Positions 1-9,651 of a stretch of 64,000 bases of DNA are shown in pieces. The translations under genes were made by a program, and so were the position numbers. The stretch's first letter is position 1. Each line of letters starts with the position of its first letter. The stretch lies in NCBI GenBank assembly GCA_020099315.1, contig CP083650.1:2418001-2482000 (forward strand), in the 5' to 3' direction. The notes below the pieces were generated by a model. It did not search any database. It was given only the letters and a program-made list of their open reading frames with translations, and was not told where the DNA came from. The DNA comes from Citrobacter europaeus. Its GTDB lineage: Bacteria > Pseudomonadota > Gammaproteobacteria > Enterobacterales > Enterobacteriaceae.

Positions 1-2
1 GT

Positions 3-530
3 ATCATGTGGAAATACAAAAATAAGCCTCAGCTATATCTTTTCCTGCAAGGAGAACTCTCCATCTTACGTTCGTCTGATGGCCTGTTAATTGTGACTGT
101 CTATGAACCTCATCTGTTCGGTATTGCCGAGATGATCCAGCCGGTCCATGGTCACTTATTACGCGCAGAAGCCGAGTCGACAATATTACGCGTGGATGCC
201 GATAAAGCGCGAGAGCTCTTCCATCAACAAGGGTTGTGGGAAGATGCGGCGGCTGTGCTTTCATATCACACGGGTTATCTCTTTTATCGCGATGATCTAG
301 TGGTACAGCAGCGTACCTATTCGGTGATACGAAACCATCTCGAGGAAATGATTTTGTTACCGGAAGAGACCCGCAAACGCATGTCTATTTTGGATTACAT
401 TCAGGATCGCACCCACTTATCACGCAGCAGCGTTTTAAATGTCATTTCAGCCCTAAAAAAAGGAGGCTATATTGATTTTGAACGCGGGGGATATCTTACC
501 ACCATCAATAAATTACCTGAGCGATTTTGA
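3..530 (+). CDS. Winged-helix regulator with cNMP-binding-like domain (IprA/YaiV type), 5' end outside window
   Basis: The reading frame is open to the left edge, so the N-terminus is probably outside the window; an internal ATG lies at base 6. About 175 residues are visible. The first half looks like a CRP-type beta-roll (LYLFLQGELSILRSSDGLL), and the last 60 residues form a winged helix (ILDYIQDRTHLSRSSVLNVIS followed by a GGYIDFERGGYL wing). This is the layout of the IprA/YaiV regulators of enterobacteria, which lack obvious cNMP-binding residues. It lies upstream of the OmpA-like gene on the same strand and could regulate it, which is inference. Family assignment is moderately sure; ligand and targets are unknown. 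Confidence 0.7.
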   Translation: MMWKYKNKPQLYLFLQGELSILRSSDGLLIVTVYEPHLFGIAEMIQPVHGHLLRAEAESTILRVDADKARELFHQQGLWEDAAAVLSYHTGYLFYRDDLVVQQRTYSVIRNHLEEMILLPEETRKRMSILDYIQDRTHLSRSSVLNVISALKKGGYIDFERGGYLTTINKLPERF

Positions 531-638
531 GTAAATCCAAAAATAAATTAAAAAGTAATTATCACCACAACTTAAATACCCTATTGTAGCGACACGTTAT
601 TTGTATCAATCGTAACTGAAAGCCTCGATAGGAAAATC

Positions 639-1256
639 ATGAAAAAGACGCTTATTACACTTATTATTGCTAACGCTTTTACAGCCACAACCGCTTTTGC
701 TGCAGCGGATGTCGGAACCTGGTATGCTGGCGGGAAATTTGGTTGGTCACACTATTTTGACTCCAGCACCACTCAACAGAGCAATAATCACGGTGAAAAA
801 TTTGGTAATGTTGGCACCGATGGCGATAATGTTGGTGGCGGTGTATTCACCGGTTATCAAATTACACCATGGCTCGCCGTTGAAGGTGGTTATGATTATT
901 TAGGTAATATGCAGTTCAATGGTAAAAATGGCGCATCAGGTTCGCAAATGAAAAGCCAGGGGCTGCAACTCACACTGAAAGCAAGTTATGGTCTGAACGA
1001 TGCCTGGGATGTATATGGTCGGGCAGGTGCCATGGGATATCGCGCAGAGTCCGATATTAAAGGGAATAATCGTTTTGATACCGGTGTCCGTCCGGTAGTG
1101 GCGGTAGGTACTGAATATGCCTTTAATAATAATTGGGCAGGGCGCCTTGAGTATCAATGGGTAAGCAATGTCGGTAACGAAAACCAGATTGGAGCAACCA
1201 GCGATGTCAGTTCTGTTACGGCGGGGCTGTCATATCGTTTTGGCCAGCATGACTAA
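639..1256 (+). CDS. OmpA-like outer membrane beta-barrel protein
   Basis: This is a 205-residue protein with a clear signal peptide (residues 1-21, cleavage after TAFA). The mature part alternates hydrophobic and aromatic strands (GTWYAGGKFGWSHY, YQITPWLAVEGGYDYLG, GRLEYQWVSN) and ends in SYRFGQHD, as in the N-terminal eight-stranded barrel of OmpA. The C-terminal peptidoglycan-binding OmpA domain is absent, so it is a barrel-only paralogue. It should sit in the outer membrane. A strong terminator follows. Substrate or adhesive role cannot be read from the sequence. Confidence 0.85.
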   Translation: MKKTLITLIIANAFTATTAFAAADVGTWYAGGKFGWSHYFDSSTTQQSNNHGEKFGNVGTDGDNVGGGVFTGYQITPWLAVEGGYDYLGNMQFNGKNGASGSQMKSQGLQLTLKASYGLNDAWDVYGRAGAMGYRAESDIKGNNRFDTGVRPVVAVGTEYAFNNNWAGRLEYQWVSNVGNENQIGATSDVSSVTAGLSYRFGQHD

Positions 1257-1283
1257 CCTTAGTTAATCAAACAGCCCATATTT

Positions 1284-1322
1284 AAGAGCCTCCACATTCA
1301 TCAATGAGGAGGCTCTTTTATT
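1284..1322 (+). terminator. Intrinsic terminator after the OmpA-like gene
   Basis: A 10-bp stem (AAGAGCCTCC pairing with GGAGGCTCTT) is followed by a T-rich run. It lies 28 bases after the OmpA-like stop and also overlaps the 3' end of the convergent lipoprotein gene, so it may serve both. Confidence 0.85.
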
Positions 1323-1707
1323 ATTCAATAAGAGAATTAACCGACTGATTGATGCTCAACAGACCCGTTTGATTATGCTCCTTATAATAAAAATTGTTCA
1401 TCTGTTGCATTTGCTCAAGCTTAGATAATGAAGCATACACCTGGTATGCCTGGCTATGAACATCAAACATCTCATTACGCTTAACATCATGAAGATAATC
1501 ACTTTTTAGCGTGTTTGCCACGTTTTTAATTTGCAGTTTATTTTCTTGATATAACGACAAGGATCTCGAATTACTGCTCGATTTAGTCACGGAGTTATTC
1601 TGGATAACAGGAATAATCATTTTATTAATTCTAATTACTTTCTCCGGTGGCGAAGAGCTACAACCAGAGAGGGTTCCAATGATGAGTAATAGATAAAGTG
1701 CACGCAT
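1321..1707 (-). CDS. Small predicted lipoprotein, unknown function
   Basis: The protein has 128 residues from the chosen ATG. A start 16 codons upstream is possible, but MRALYLLLIIGTLSGC gives a compact lipoprotein signal with lipobox LSGC, so the inner ATG is preferred. The mature part is polar, Ser/Asn/Gln rich, with a predicted helical segment around residues 55-110 (YQVYASLSKLEQMQQM). I recognise no family. It is convergent with the OmpA-like gene and divergent from the alkyl sulfatase gene. Confidence 0.6.
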   Translation of the reverse strand: MRALYLLLIIGTLSGCSSSPPEKVIRINKMIIPVIQNNSVTKSSSNSRSLSLYQENKLQIKNVANTLKSDYLHDVKRNEMFDVHSQAYQVYASLSKLEQMQQMNNFYYKEHNQTGLLSINQSVNSLIE

Positions 1708-1950
1708 ATTTATTGACCTAAGGAAATGGATGCCAGTCATTATCTTTTTAAACAATCCATTGTCTACGGATGATTTATTTAAATAAAAATTTATAATTAA
1801 ATATTTTTTAATGATACTGGCTTATAAGGTTATGTTAACCTTTCAATACTCAATCACGCCGTCCTGATAAACATCGCATCGCAGATGCATGTCAATAATC
1901 AATGAAGCAGTTTTGATCCTGCTTGAAAATTTATTATTAGCAGAGAATTT

Positions 1951-3933
1951 ATGAAACTAAATAAACGAGTAAGCTATCTGGCTTTAGCCGGTGTCTGTTC
2001 GACATCGTTAATGTCACTTCCTGCAATCGCACAGGAAGGGGCAAAAGATGCTACAGCTCAAACCAAAAGCGCGAATGATGCCTTATACGGGCAATTGCCA
2101 TTCACTGATAAAACAGATTTCGTAAATGCCCATAAGGGATTTATCGCTCCGCTTCCCGATGAACTAATCAAAGGAAAGCAAGGGAACATCGTTTGGGATC
2201 CGCAGCAATATGCTTTTATCAAGGAAGGCGAAAAAGCTCCCGCTACGGTTAATCCAAGCCTGTGGCGTCAGTCGCAGTTGATCAATATCGGTGGTCTGTT
2301 CCAGGTAACCGATGGTGTATATCAAATCCGTAATCTGGATCTCTCGAATATGACGATAATGGAGGGGAAAGAGGGAATTACGGTCATTGATCCGCTGGTA
2401 TCGGCAGAAACGGCAAAAGTCGGAATGGATCTTTATTATGAAAATCGCGGTAAAAAACCCGTTGTTGCCGTCATTTATACGCACAGCCATGTTGACCACT
2501 ACGGCGGCGTACGTGGTGTCGTGGATGAAGCTGATGTTAAATCCGGCAAAGTGAAGGTATATGCACCGGCTGGTTTTATGAAGGAGGCCGTATCTGAAAA
2601 TATTATGGCAGGTAACGCCATGAGTCGCCGGGCCAGTTATATGTATGGCAATCTGTTAAAACCGGATGCAAAAGGTCAGGTAGGTGCAGGCCTTGGTACG
2701 ACAACCTCTGCGGGTACGGTGACACTGATTGAACCTACTAATTACATTACCCACACCGGGCAGAAAGAAGTTATCGACGGTCTAACCTATGATTTCATGA
2801 TGGCGCCTGGTTCAGAAGCGCCCTCTGAAATGCTGTGGTATGTAGAAGAGAAGGGAATGATTGAGGCCGCTGAAGATGTAACCCACACGCTGCATAACAC
2901 CTATTCGCTGCGGGGCGCGAAGATCCGCGATCCGCTGGCATGGTCAAAATATATCAATGACGTTATTGGCCGCTGGGGAGGTAAGGCGAGCATTATTATT
3001 GCTCAGCACCACTGGCCAACCTGGGGTAATGAAAATGTTGTGAAGTTAATGAAGAGCCAGCGCGATATGTACCGTTACATCAACGATCAAACATTGCGGA
3101 TGGCTAACCAGGGTCTGACTCGTGACGAAATCGCCGCTAACTTCAAACTGCCGTCTGGTCTGGAAAAATCATGGGCCAGCCGCGGATACTATGGTTCCGT
3201 TAGCCATGACGTGAAAGCAACTTATGTCTTTTACCTCGGCTGGTTCAACGGTAACCCGGCAACGCTGAACGAACTACCGCCAGTAGATGCCGCGAAGAAA
3301 TATGTCGATTATATGGGAGGGGCCGATGCCATCATGCAAAAAGCAAAAGCGGATTATGACCATGGTAATTACCGTTGGGTGGCGCAGGTGACTAACAATA
3401 TCGTCTTTGCGGATCCGAGCAATAAAGAGGCTCGTAATCTGGAAGCCGATGCTCTTGAGCAGATGGGTTACCAGGCAGAGTCCGGTCCATGGCGTAATTT
3501 TTATCTGACTGGTGCGCAAGAATTACGCAATGGTGTGGTAAAAGGCGCAACCCCCAATACCGCCAGCCCGGATACGGTTAAAGCTATGTCGCCGGAAATG
3601 TTCTTCGATTATCTGGCTGTACATATTAATGGCGAAAAAGCGGCAAATGCCCAGGCTGTCTTCAACGTTGATTTAGGCGCTGACGGTGGTAAATACAAGT
3701 TGGAACTAGAAAACGGTGTTCTTAACCATAGTGCTGATACTCAGGCCAGTCATGCTGATGCCTCCATTACGCTGAATCGGGCGACGTTGAACAAAATTAT
3801 CCTGAAGGAAGAATCGCTGAAGCAAGCGGAAGAGAAAGGTGAGGTACAGATCACTGGCAATCACGCCAAACTTGACGAGTTCGTCGGATATTTAGACAGT
3901 TTTGATTTCTGGTTTAACATTGTGACGCCTTAA
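1951..3933 (+). CDS. yjcS: Periplasmic alkyl/aryl sulfatase (YjcS/SdsA1 family)
   Basis: This 660-residue protein matches E. coli YjcS closely in length and motifs. It hydrolyses primary alkyl sulfates such as SDS to the alcohol and sulfate. Residues 1-28 form a signal peptide (cleavage near AIAQ). The metallo-beta-lactamase fold shows the metal motif THSHVDH near residues 177-183, further ligand regions at EAAEDVTHTLHN (about 305-314) and IIAQHHWPTWG (about 350), a dimerisation segment (SRGYYGSVSHD), and a C-terminal SCP2-like domain (about 530-655) for the alkyl chain. It stands alone and ends in a terminator. Family assignment is secure; orthology to yjcS rather than paralogy is less so. 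Confidence 0.9.
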   Translation: MKLNKRVSYLALAGVCSTSLMSLPAIAQEGAKDATAQTKSANDALYGQLPFTDKTDFVNAHKGFIAPLPDELIKGKQGNIVWDPQQYAFIKEGEKAPATVNPSLWRQSQLINIGGLFQVTDGVYQIRNLDLSNMTIMEGKEGITVIDPLVSAETAKVGMDLYYENRGKKPVVAVIYTHSHVDHYGGVRGVVDEADVKSGKVKVYAPAGFMKEAVSENIMAGNAMSRRASYMYGNLLKPDAKGQVGAGLGTTTSAGTVTLIEPTNYITHTGQKEVIDGLTYDFMMAPGSEAPSEMLWYVEEKGMIEAAEDVTHTLHNTYSLRGAKIRDPLAWSKYINDVIGRWGGKASIIIAQHHWPTWGNENVVKLMKSQRDMYRYINDQTLRMANQGLTRDEIAANFKLPSGLEKSWASRGYYGSVSHDVKATYVFYLGWFNGNPATLNELPPVDAAKKYVDYMGGADAIMQKAKADYDHGNYRWVAQVTNNIVFADPSNKEARNLEADALEQMGYQAESGPWRNFYLTGAQELRNGVVKGATPNTASPDTVKAMSPEMFFDYLAVHINGEKAANAQAVFNVDLGADGGKYKLELENGVLNHSADTQASHADASITLNRATLNKIILKEESLKQAEEKGEVQITGNHAKLDEFVGYLDSFDFWFNIVTP

Positions 3934-3955
3934 TTGTAGATAGAAATCATGTAAT

Positions 3956-3983
3956 AACCCGTCAGCAATGACGGGTTTTTTAT
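3956..3983 (+). terminator. Intrinsic terminator after the alkyl sulfatase gene
   Basis: The stem AACCCGTCA/TGACGGGTT has a 4-base loop and is followed by a run of Ts, 23 bases after the stop codon. Confidence 0.85.
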
Positions 3984-4209
3984 TATTGCTGCGGTTCAAT
4001 TATTAAGAATAAAAAAGATCTGAAATATAATGTGGGAATATTTTATCCATAATGTTAATAATTAATGTAATTAAAGTAACACTCCATATAATCTGTATAT
4101 TTTTGTTTTCATGGACGAGAGTTTGTGTATCATGATATAATGCGGCGGAAAAATATGCAGGTTATTAACCTGTCCGTAGCATAAATGAATTTTTGAGGAG
4201 ACCATTCCA

Positions 4210-4926
4210 GTGGGACGTAAATGGGCAAACATTGTTGCTAAAAAAACAGCTAAAGACGGTGCAACGTCTAATATATATGCAAAATTTGGTGTAGAAATCT
4301 ATGCTGCCGCTAAGCAAGGTGAGCCTGACCCAGAATCAAACTCAGCTTTAAAATTCGTTATTGAGCGTGCAAAACAAGCCCAGGTTCCTAAGCACGTTAT
4401 TGATAAAGCAATCGATAAAGCCAAAGGTGGCAGCGATGAAACGTTCGTACAAGGGCGCTATGAAGGCTTTGGCCCAAGTGGTTCACTGATTATCGCTGAA
4501 ACATTGACTTCCAATGTTAATCGTACAATTGCTAATGTCCGCTCAATCTTCAATAAAAAAGGCGGGAATATTGGAGCAGCAGGTGCAGTCAGCTATATGT
4601 TTGACAATACCGGGGTGATTGTATTTAAAGGAACAGACCCTGACCATATTTTTGAAGTTTTGCTGAATGCCGAAGTAGATGTCCGCGATGTAACCGAAGA
4701 AGAAGGGAACATCGTTGTTTATACTGAATCTACAGATCTCCACAAAGGAATTGCTGCTTTAAAAGAAGCTGGCATTACTGAGTTCTCAACAACAGAATTA
4801 GAAATGATTGCTCAATCAGAAATTGAACTTTCACCTGAAGATTTAGAAATCTTTGAAGGACTCGTTGACGCTCTTGAGGCTGACGATGATGTTCAAAAAG
4901 TATATCATAACGTTGCAAACCTTTAA
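4210..4926 (+). CDS. yeeN: YebC/PmpR-family protein YeeN
   Basis: This 238-residue protein is nearly identical to E. coli YeeN. The YebC family binds DNA or ribosomes; members act as transcriptional regulators or relieve ribosome stalling, and YeeN itself has no settled role. It starts with GTG: MGRKWANIVAKKTAKD matches the family N-terminus, and a strong Shine-Dalgarno (TGAGGAG) lies 8-14 bases upstream. The three-domain layout is intact, with the signature RYEGFGPSGSLIIAETLTSN near residues 80-100 and an acidic C-terminus. It is monocistronic here. Confidence 0.95.
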   Translation: MGRKWANIVAKKTAKDGATSNIYAKFGVEIYAAAKQGEPDPESNSALKFVIERAKQAQVPKHVIDKAIDKAKGGSDETFVQGRYEGFGPSGSLIIAETLTSNVNRTIANVRSIFNKKGGNIGAAGAVSYMFDNTGVIVFKGTDPDHIFEVLLNAEVDVRDVTEEEGNIVVYTESTDLHKGIAALKEAGITEFSTTELEMIAQSEIELSPEDLEIFEGLVDALEADDDVQKVYHNVANL

Positions 4927-6215
4927 TTGTAAATTAAAAGGGAAGTGTCATTGTGGCTGATTTTGAACTTACAAATTTGTTATAAAAACATCCAGCCAGA
5001 TGCATTGATTATAAGAAATAGATAAAGTTTACGTAGAAAATCCAGGTGACTGTCTGTTTTACACTCAAAGCAGACAGTCATGTTCACTGTTTGCCCACAG
5101 GATGAGTCAGGGCGTTCTTTTCCCGGGAATCAAAAACCGCCTCCACGTTCAAATGCGACTATAGGTTTGACCTTGTCGTTTATCATCACCGTTACCAACC
5201 CTTGAAAATGTATCCAAAGGATAGCCGGGTCGGGCTAATTCGTAACAGCGGACATCGCATCAGAGAGACTATAGATATCAAACGAGTTTTTATTCGAAGG
5301 ATCTGACTGAAGCTTTACCGCAGCAGTCGCAAGTAAACACACGGATTGCTCAGCGCATTGATGAGCAGGAAAAAATAGCGGAAGCGATTTTACGCTGAAG
5401 TTAGTTTCATTAAAGGATTCTGTGAAGATTGCTGGCAGACAGTTGGTGGCCAGGACCGCATGTATGAGTTCGACGAACAGAAACTGACGCCATGTTTCCG
5501 GCACCAGAACGGATAGAAAACTTATTCGCTTTAACCGAAGCCGGATTGGGGAAGGGTAAGCACGCGAGTGAGCGCCATATGCTGAGGGCCATGAACTGAG
5601 AGATCATTAGATTGCATTTAACTTATGTTGTGTATAAAAATGGTTCATAGATGATATCATTAATAGGTCCTTGTTTTTAAATTAATTTAATCATTATTAA
5701 TCGTTTTGTCAGAAGTTTACTTCATGAACCAATTAAATATTGCCACTCTGAGCCAGTCAGATGCCAATTGGTCGTTTTGATTTATGTACCATCTGTAACT
5801 CCTTGAGCAAAAAATAGGGCTGGATTTTCACAGTTAGCAGAGGCCACCAGAAAAGCATAGTTTTATCCCTGAATGAACTGGCGATAATGAATGTTGGGTA
5901 TCCACTCTATGCTATGAGTTCAACCGATGGAAAGCGTTGCAGCTACCCGTTGAACTCCAAGACAAAGCAGACACTGCGCACTGTAAGCTTTCGGTCATGT
6001 CAAAAGCGAGCAGAGTATGGGTAGCACTGGATTCATTATAGTGTTGCAGGTAAGTATTCATAAATCGACGTTATATAGTGATAATACGACAACTTAAGTT
6101 TGTTACCTTTTTTTAAGATAACAATTGGTATATAACCTATTTGACAGAAATAATAAGTTTCCTAAAAGTGAAAACTTTAAAGGCATTCCTTTAACTTATT
6201 TTTTTGTGACAGATT
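4927..6215. other. Long region without intact genes; decayed coding fragments and a dispersed repeat
   Basis: No intact gene is visible. Around 5270-5400 the plus strand reads a sensible but broken peptide (KDLTEALPQQSQVNTRIAQR, then DEQEKIAEAILR, then stop). At 5500-5598 another frame reads RIENLFALTEAGLGKGKHAS before a stop. These look like pieces of one or two decayed genes that I cannot name. A 115-bp repeat lies at 5616-5730. The last 100 bases are AT rich and should hold the promoter of the PTS operon. Confidence 0.5.
5616..5730. repeat. 115-bp dispersed repeat, copy 1
   Basis: It shares its ends and spacing with 30801-30914: a 17-bp identical start (ATTTAACTTATGTTGTG), then exactly 10 bases, then GTTCATA, and an identical end ACTTCATGAAC. 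The inner GTTCATA and outer ATGAAC are inverted to each other. The interior has diverged. Both copies lie in decayed DNA. It may be a small non-autonomous mobile element; no family is recognised. Confidence 0.55.
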
Positions 6216-6244
6216 GGATTGTTACTGCATATGCAGGCAAAACC
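6216..6244 (+). promoter_or_regulatory. BglG/LicT-type ribonucleic antiterminator (RAT) site
   Basis: The 29-base sequence begins GGATTGTTACTGCAT and ends GCAGGCAAAACC, matching the RAT consensus of the beta-glucoside operons. In that system a phosphorylated-state-sensitive antiterminator protein (BglG, LicT) binds RAT and blocks the overlapping terminator when sugar is present. It lies in the leader of the PTS gene. No bglG-like gene is found in this window. Confidence 0.9.
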
Positions 6245-6291
6245 TACTTCGAACCAGTTCTAACTGGTTTGGGTGGGTTTTTTTTGTTTTC
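6240..6291 (+). terminator. Leader terminator overlapping the RAT
   Basis: The stem is two-part: AAACCTAC pairs with GTGGGTTT, and inside it GAACCAGTT pairs with AACTGGTTT. A run of eight Ts follows. Its 5' arm shares bases with the RAT, the standard mutually exclusive arrangement for antitermination control. Confidence 0.85.
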
Positions 6292-6308
6292 TGAAAGGTA
6301 AAACCCCT

Positions 6309-8171
6309 ATGAAATATCAGTCACTTGCAGAGTTCATAATTAATGGTGTTGGTGGGCGTGAAAACATTAAAAGTGTTAGCCATTGTGCAACAAGACTTCG
6401 TTTTGAATTGATAAGCAACACAAATGCTAATAAAAAAGAGCTTCATGATCATGCAGATGTAATTATGGTTGTTGAAAGTGGTGGCCAGCTACAGATTGTC
6501 ATCGGTAACAATGTTTCCGAGGTGTATCAGGCAATTGAGGCTTTAGGGGCCACGGACAAGTTACTTCCTGATAATGTTGAGGACAATGGTGATAAATCAA
6601 AAGAAAACTTGTTCAGCCGCCTAATTAACGTAGTTTCTGGCATTTTTACGCCTTTTTTGGGTGTACTTGCTGCCTCAGGTATACTGAAAGGGCTACTAGC
6701 CCTTTCAGTGGTCTGTGGAGTAATGTCTGAATCAAGTGGAGCCTTTAAGATTTTCTCAGCTGCCGGGGACGCTTTGTTCTATTTCTTTCCTCTGGTGCTG
6801 GGTTATACGGCGGGTAAAAGATTCGGTGGTTCTCCGTTCCTTTCCATGGTGATTGGTGGCGCTTTAATGCACCCAAGCATGATTTCGGCTTTTGATGCTC
6901 AACTACAGTTGGGGGGGACGTCAGACACCTTTTTTGGTATCCCAATTACATACATTAATTATGCTGGTTCAGTTATACCCGTTATTTTCGCATCGTGGCT
7001 CAGCAGTCTTGTCGAGAAGAATTGTAATAAAATACTGCCGTCAGCTGTAAAAAATTTATTTACACCGTTTATCGCACTAGCCGTTGTCGTACCATTCTCT
7101 TTTTTACTCATCGGTCCCATTGCTACCTGGCTTAGCGAGTCAATGGCGAACGCCTTCCTGGCCGCATATGAGTTTGCGCCAGCTGTCGCGGGTATCATAA
7201 TGGGGGCGTTGTGGCAGGTCTGCGTTATGTTTGGCCTGCACTGGGGTCTTGTACCCGTGATGCTCAACAATGTCACTGTGTTGGGTCATGACATTATGCA
7301 GCCATTGCTGGTGCCTGCTGTTGTAGGACAATTGGGTGCAGCTTTAGGTGTGTTTCTCAAAACAAAGGATCCGAAGTTAAAAACGCTCTCAGGTTCAGCA
7401 GTGAGTGCAGCTATATTCGGCATTACAGAACCTGCTGTATACGGTGTCAACCTACCGAACAGGAAACCATTTATTTTCGGATGTATTGCTGGCGCTGTTG
7501 GTGGGATGATCGTCGGCAGCTTCCGCGGCAGTATTTACTCCTTTGGACTGACCAGTTTCTTTACACTTGCACAAATGATCCCGCCTACCGGTATGGATAT
7601 GACCGTATGGGGAGCTATTATCGGTACGCTTGTATCGCTGATACTTTCCACTGTCCTGACACTGTTTTTTGGTTTGCCAAAGGCAGAACAGGCCATAATA
7701 GATAAAAATGACAATAGTGAAATAATTATTCAATCCCCGTTAACAGGGAAAGTTATCAACATCGCCGAGGTTAAAGACCACACTTTTTCAAGTGGGTTAT
7801 TAGGTCAAGGTGTAGGGATTATTCCAACATCAGGTAAAGTTGTTGCGCCATTTGATGGCGTAATTTCATCCCTGTTCAGTTCTAAACATGCAATCAATAT
7901 GGTTAGTGATAATGGTGTCGAATTATTAATTCATGTCGGTATAAATACGGTCAGGTTGAATGGTGAAGGGTTTATTGCTCATGTTAAATCTGGCGATAGC
8001 GTCAAAGCCGGAGAGCTTTTGCTTGAATTCGATATCGATTTTATTCAGAAGGCAGGATATTTACTGGATACACCAGTGTTGATTAACAATAGTGATAGTT
8101 ACAACGCGATACGTCTGACAGAAGAAGATAAAGTGACCAGTAACGCATTCTTAATGAGCATCAATAAATGA
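6309..8171 (+). CDS. PTS beta-glucoside transporter subunit IIBCA (BglF-like)
   Basis: The protein has 620 residues in the order IIB-IIC-IIA. It phosphorylates and imports aryl-beta-glucosides or cellobiose-type sugars across the inner membrane. The IIB phosphocysteine is Cys26 (VSHCATRLRFEL). The IIC domain spans about residues 100-460 with many membrane helices and the GITEPAVYGVNLP motif. IIA carries the phosphohistidine near His542 (LLIHVGINTV). The start is set by AAAGG about 10 bases upstream; an in-frame ATG 36 bases earlier lies inside the terminator tail. The next gene begins 11 bases downstream. Control is by antitermination through the upstream RAT. Confidence 0.93.
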   Translation: MKYQSLAEFIINGVGGRENIKSVSHCATRLRFELISNTNANKKELHDHADVIMVVESGGQLQIVIGNNVSEVYQAIEALGATDKLLPDNVEDNGDKSKENLFSRLINVVSGIFTPFLGVLAASGILKGLLALSVVCGVMSESSGAFKIFSAAGDALFYFFPLVLGYTAGKRFGGSPFLSMVIGGALMHPSMISAFDAQLQLGGTSDTFFGIPITYINYAGSVIPVIFASWLSSLVEKNCNKILPSAVKNLFTPFIALAVVVPFSFLLIGPIATWLSESMANAFLAAYEFAPAVAGIIMGALWQVCVMFGLHWGLVPVMLNNVTVLGHDIMQPLLVPAVVGQLGAALGVFLKTKDPKLKTLSGSAVSAAIFGITEPAVYGVNLPNRKPFIFGCIAGAVGGMIVGSFRGSIYSFGLTSFFTLAQMIPPTGMDMTVWGAIIGTLVSLILSTVLTLFFGLPKAEQAIIDKNDNSEIIIQSPLTGKVINIAEVKDHTFSSGLLGQGVGIIPTSGKVVAPFDGVISSLFSSKHAINMVSDNGVELLIHVGINTVRLNGEGFIAHVKSGDSVKAGELLLEFDIDFIQKAGYLLDTPVLINNSDSYNAIRLTEEDKVTSNAFLMSINK

Positions 8172-8182
8172 TGGAGGATAAA

Positions 8183-9586
8183 ATGAAAAGATTTCCGGAT
8201 AATTTTTACTGGGGTGGTGCCATCGCTGCAAACCAAGTCGAAGGGGCATGGAATCAGGACGGAAAAGGACTCTCAACCTCCGATGTTCAACCTAAAGGTA
8301 TTTTTGGTGGAGTGATTCCGCGTAAAGAAAACGTTAGCAGCATCAAAGATGTTGCCATCGACTTTTATCACCGGTATCCGGAAGATATAAAGCTATTTGC
8401 CGAAATGGGGTTTACCTGTCTGCGAGTGTCCATTGCATGGGCGAGGATTTTCCCTGATGGCGATGAACAAACTCCAAACGAAGCCGGTCTCGCTCATTAT
8501 GATCGGTTGTTCGATGAGTTGCTTAGCCATGGGATTACCCCTATGGTGACGCTATCTCACTACGAGATGCCGTGGAATTTAGTCACGCGTTACCATGGCT
8601 GGGGAAACCGGCTTCTTATTGACCTTTTTGTTAAATATGCAGAGACAGCGTTTGAGCGCTATAAAGATAAAGTTAAGTTATGGTTAACATTCAATGAAAT
8701 AAACATGTCTCTGCACGCACCTATGACTGGTGTTGGATTACCGGAAGGCAGCAGTCAGTCTGAAATATATCAGGCGATCCATCATCAACTGGTGGCCAGC
8801 GCTATTGTGGTAGGGAAATGCCATGAAATTGTTAGCGATGCAAAAATCGGTAACATGCTGCTGGGAGGACTATTGTATCCGCTTACCTGTAGCCCGGACG
8901 ACGTTCTTAAAGCTATGGAAGAAAATCGCGGTTGGCTGTTCTTTGGTGATGTTCAGAGTAGGGGCTGCTACCCTGGTTATATGCTGCGTTTTTTCCGTGA
9001 AAACATGATTGAACTGGATATAACAGAACAAGACCGTGAGCATCTTAAGACGAATACGGTCGATTTTATCTCCTTTAGCTACTATAACAGTGGTTGTGCC
9101 AGCACGGATGACGAGATTATTGAAAAATCGCGTGGAAATATACTTAGCATGATTTCAAACCCTTTACTTCCGTCCTCTGAATGGGGATGGACTATTGATG
9201 CGACGGGGATGCGAATCTTGCTAAATATCCTTTGGGATCGTTATCAAAAACCATTATTTATTGTCGAGAATGGTCTGGGGGCAAAAGACACTCTAAAAGA
9301 TGACTTCACTGTAGATGATGATTACCGTATTGCATATTTGAACAACCACCTGTACCAGGTATACGAAGCAATAGAAGACGGTGTCGACGTCATGGGTTAC
9401 ACGTCTTGGGGCCCTATTGATCTAGTAAGCAACTCCACGGCAGAACTAGGTAAACGTTACGGATTTATCTATGTAAATCGCGATGATAAAGGACATGGTG
9501 ATCTTGCTCGTTACCGCAAGGCAAGTTTTTATTGGTACCGTAATGTTATTCGCAGTAACGGAGAAACGCTGGTTCCCAAATTGTGA
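8183..9586 (+). CDS. 6-phospho-beta-glucosidase, glycoside hydrolase family 1
   Basis: This 467-residue cytoplasmic enzyme cleaves the phosphorylated beta-glucoside delivered by the upstream PTS. Family GH1 motifs are clear: the N-terminal FYWGGAIAANQVEGAW, the acid/base glutamate in TFNEIN (about residue 171), and the nucleophile glutamate in IVENGLGA (about residue 362). The start follows a GGAGG ribosome site by 6 bases. Length and motifs fit BglA/BglB/AscB-type enzymes. It forms a two-gene operon with the IIBCA gene. Exact substrate is unknown. Confidence 0.93.
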   Translation: MKRFPDNFYWGGAIAANQVEGAWNQDGKGLSTSDVQPKGIFGGVIPRKENVSSIKDVAIDFYHRYPEDIKLFAEMGFTCLRVSIAWARIFPDGDEQTPNEAGLAHYDRLFDELLSHGITPMVTLSHYEMPWNLVTRYHGWGNRLLIDLFVKYAETAFERYKDKVKLWLTFNEINMSLHAPMTGVGLPEGSSQSEIYQAIHHQLVASAIVVGKCHEIVSDAKIGNMLLGGLLYPLTCSPDDVLKAMEENRGWLFFGDVQSRGCYPGYMLRFFRENMIELDITEQDREHLKTNTVDFISFSYYNSGCASTDDEIIEKSRGNILSMISNPLLPSSEWGWTIDATGMRILLNILWDRYQKPLFIVENGLGAKDTLKDDFTVDDDYRIAYLNNHLYQVYEAIEDGVDVMGYTSWGPIDLVSNSTAELGKRYGFIYVNRDDKGHGDLARYRKASFYWYRNVIRSNGETLVPKL

Positions 9587-9651
9587 TTTAAAAGAGTAGA
9601 TGGTTGAGCCTTCTGGTTGCTGTAGGCGGTACCATGAAGCCTGATGGAGTA

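Noticed and set aside
5616..5730. Integron attC-like site (ATTTAAC resembles the attC core)
   Set aside because: The opposite end does not give the matching GTTRRRY core, and the two copies share ends rather than an imperfect palindrome.
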